Below, piece by piece: positions 63,372 through 64,000 of a DNA stretch of 64,000 nucleotides. Both the position numbers and the translations under genes were made by a program. The DNA comes from Pseudomonadota bacterium (GTDB taxonomy: Bacteria; Pseudomonadota; Gammaproteobacteria; Burkholderiales; Burkholderiaceae_C), in NCBI GenBank assembly GCA_020161145.1, contig JAIUPQ010000003.1:426610-490609 (forward strand), in the 5' to 3' direction. Numbering within the stretch: position 1 is the stretch's first letter; every line of letters begins with the position of its first letter. The notes beneath the pieces are model-generated. The model was not told the origin of the DNA, searched no databases, and saw only the letters and a program-made list of their open reading frames with translations.

Positions 63372-63765
63372 GTCTCCTCCGGTGGTCAGGCGCGCCCGGC
63401 GGGCGCGGTGCAACTGACCTTACCCCAGCGCAAACCACCGGCGCCTAGCCAATTTCCCTGCCCTGGCCGCAGGGCCCGGTGAAGGGCCGCCGCGCTCGGC
63501 GCACGGGTGCTGGCGTCGTTGCGCGCGTGGCAATCGGGAGTAGGCGCACCCATGACCCCTCTTTTCAATCGATAAGGGGAGCAGCCGATCAGGGTGAAAT
63601 CGTGCCGTGCATCTCGTCACTGCATTGGGTCAGGCGTGGACGCACGCGACAGGGGCTGGCCTGCTGCTGCGGCACCGGCTGTGTTTGCCGTGTTGGCCAC
63701 ACCACCAACCGCCCCACGTCATGGGTGGTGACTGAGTTGAAAACTGCATTGTTGTAGGAGCATTC
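63372..63765. other. 394-bp region between symporter and exoprotein genes
   Basis: Divergent promoter region; no gene is seen. It is less GC-rich than its flanks. A CACCACC/GGTGGTG dyad and a TTGAAA hexamer (63737-63742) lie within 75 bases of the exoprotein start, but no good -10 element was found. Confidence 0.45.
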
Positions 63766-64000
63766 ATGCACCACCACGCCAGCGCCAACCGCGCCTTCCG
63801 TCTCGTCTGGCGAGCCGCCAGCTGCACCTGGGTGGCCGTGGCCGAACATGCCCGCGGCCGGGGCAAGGGCGGCGTGGCCCGCGCGCGCGGGCTGTTGCTG
63901 CTGGTCTTCAGCGGCATGCTCTATGTCAGCCCGGCGCTGGCGGCACCGCCTTCGCCCAACCCTGCTTTGCTGGGCATCCAGTCCCCGGCCGCGCCCCTGC
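63766..64000 (+). CDS. Large secreted exoprotein with extended signal peptide (5' end only)
   Basis: The first 78 codons of a gene that runs off the right edge. The N-terminus NRAFRLVWRAASCTWVAVAEHARGRG matches the extended signal peptide region (ESPR) of filamentous-haemagglutinin-type (TpsA) proteins and autotransporters. A hydrophobic core (LLLLVFSGMLYVSPALAA) and a cleavage site follow at about residue 61. GGAG lies six bases before the ATG. Such proteins are usually several thousand residues long; adhesion or contact-dependent inhibition are the common roles, but nothing beyond the signal peptide can be seen here. Confidence 0.8.
   Translation, partial: MHHHASANRAFRLVWRAASCTWVAVAEHARGRGKGGVARARGLLLLVFSGMLYVSPALAAPPSPNPALLGIQSPAAPL

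Overview
The window is high-GC proteobacterial DNA. It suggests a betaproteobacterium of the order Burkholderiales, most likely a Comamonadaceae-type organism. The evidence is gene content and order: PhaR, a 3-hydroxybutyrate dehydrogenase, relA followed by tRNA-Val(GAC), a fused thiDE, and the rpsP-rimM-trmD-rplS cluster. Genus and species cannot be fixed from the sequence alone.

1-23275 is the right part of an integrative and conjugative element (ICE) of the Tn4371 type; its left end lies outside the window. From right to left it carries a tyrosine integrase coupled to a DUF1016 nuclease, RadC, a small Cys-rich protein, DUF2958, DUF932, a large ParB, DUF736, an XRE regulator, a second DUF2958, DUF2285, an AlpA-like protein, the RepA replication initiator with three iterons, ParA, a ribbon-helix-helix protein, DUF2840, a TraF-type peptidase and a DUF3363 relaxase. 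Beyond the relaxase lies copper-resistance cargo: copRS facing away from copA-copB. The element ends at the octamer ATGAAAAA, which is also the first codons of a chromosomal SIMPL gene. Its intergenic regions hold at least two families of long non-coding repeats, a hairpin array and a probable replication origin.

23276-38430 is chromosomal: bdhA, an alpha/beta hydrolase overlapping relA, tRNA-Val, a TetR/LLM-oxidoreductase pair with a relic of a short-chain dehydrogenase, a quinone-reductase-like gene, phaR, rimO, a YciI-like gene, metC, and rpsP-rimM-trmD-rplS with a PACE-efflux-type gene placed antisense between trmD and rplS.

38430-49510 is a thiamine region: a divergent thiO paralogue, a TPP riboswitch, then thiC, a zeta-toxin-like kinase with a small partner, a glyoxalase-fold gene, an isochorismatase-fold hydrolase, thiO, thiS, panD, thiG, thiDE and an unusual STAND-NTPase/beta-propeller fusion. 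Most of these start within the stop codon of the previous gene (ATGA or GTGA overlaps), so they look like one transcript.

49511-50850 is a short AT-richer patch with an IS110 transposase relic and an orphan membrane protein. 50926-53271 holds glnK-amtB-GNAT behind a convincing sigma-54 promoter and NtrC site. 53400-64000 holds a chemoreceptor, a long leftward operon (tauE-like, S9 peptidase, small membrane protein, cobT, cobS, cobC, cobU, btuF), a sodium:neurotransmitter-symporter-family gene, and the first 78 codons of a large secreted exoprotein with an extended signal peptide.

All family assignments come from reading the translations by eye. No database search, folding program or alignment was run.
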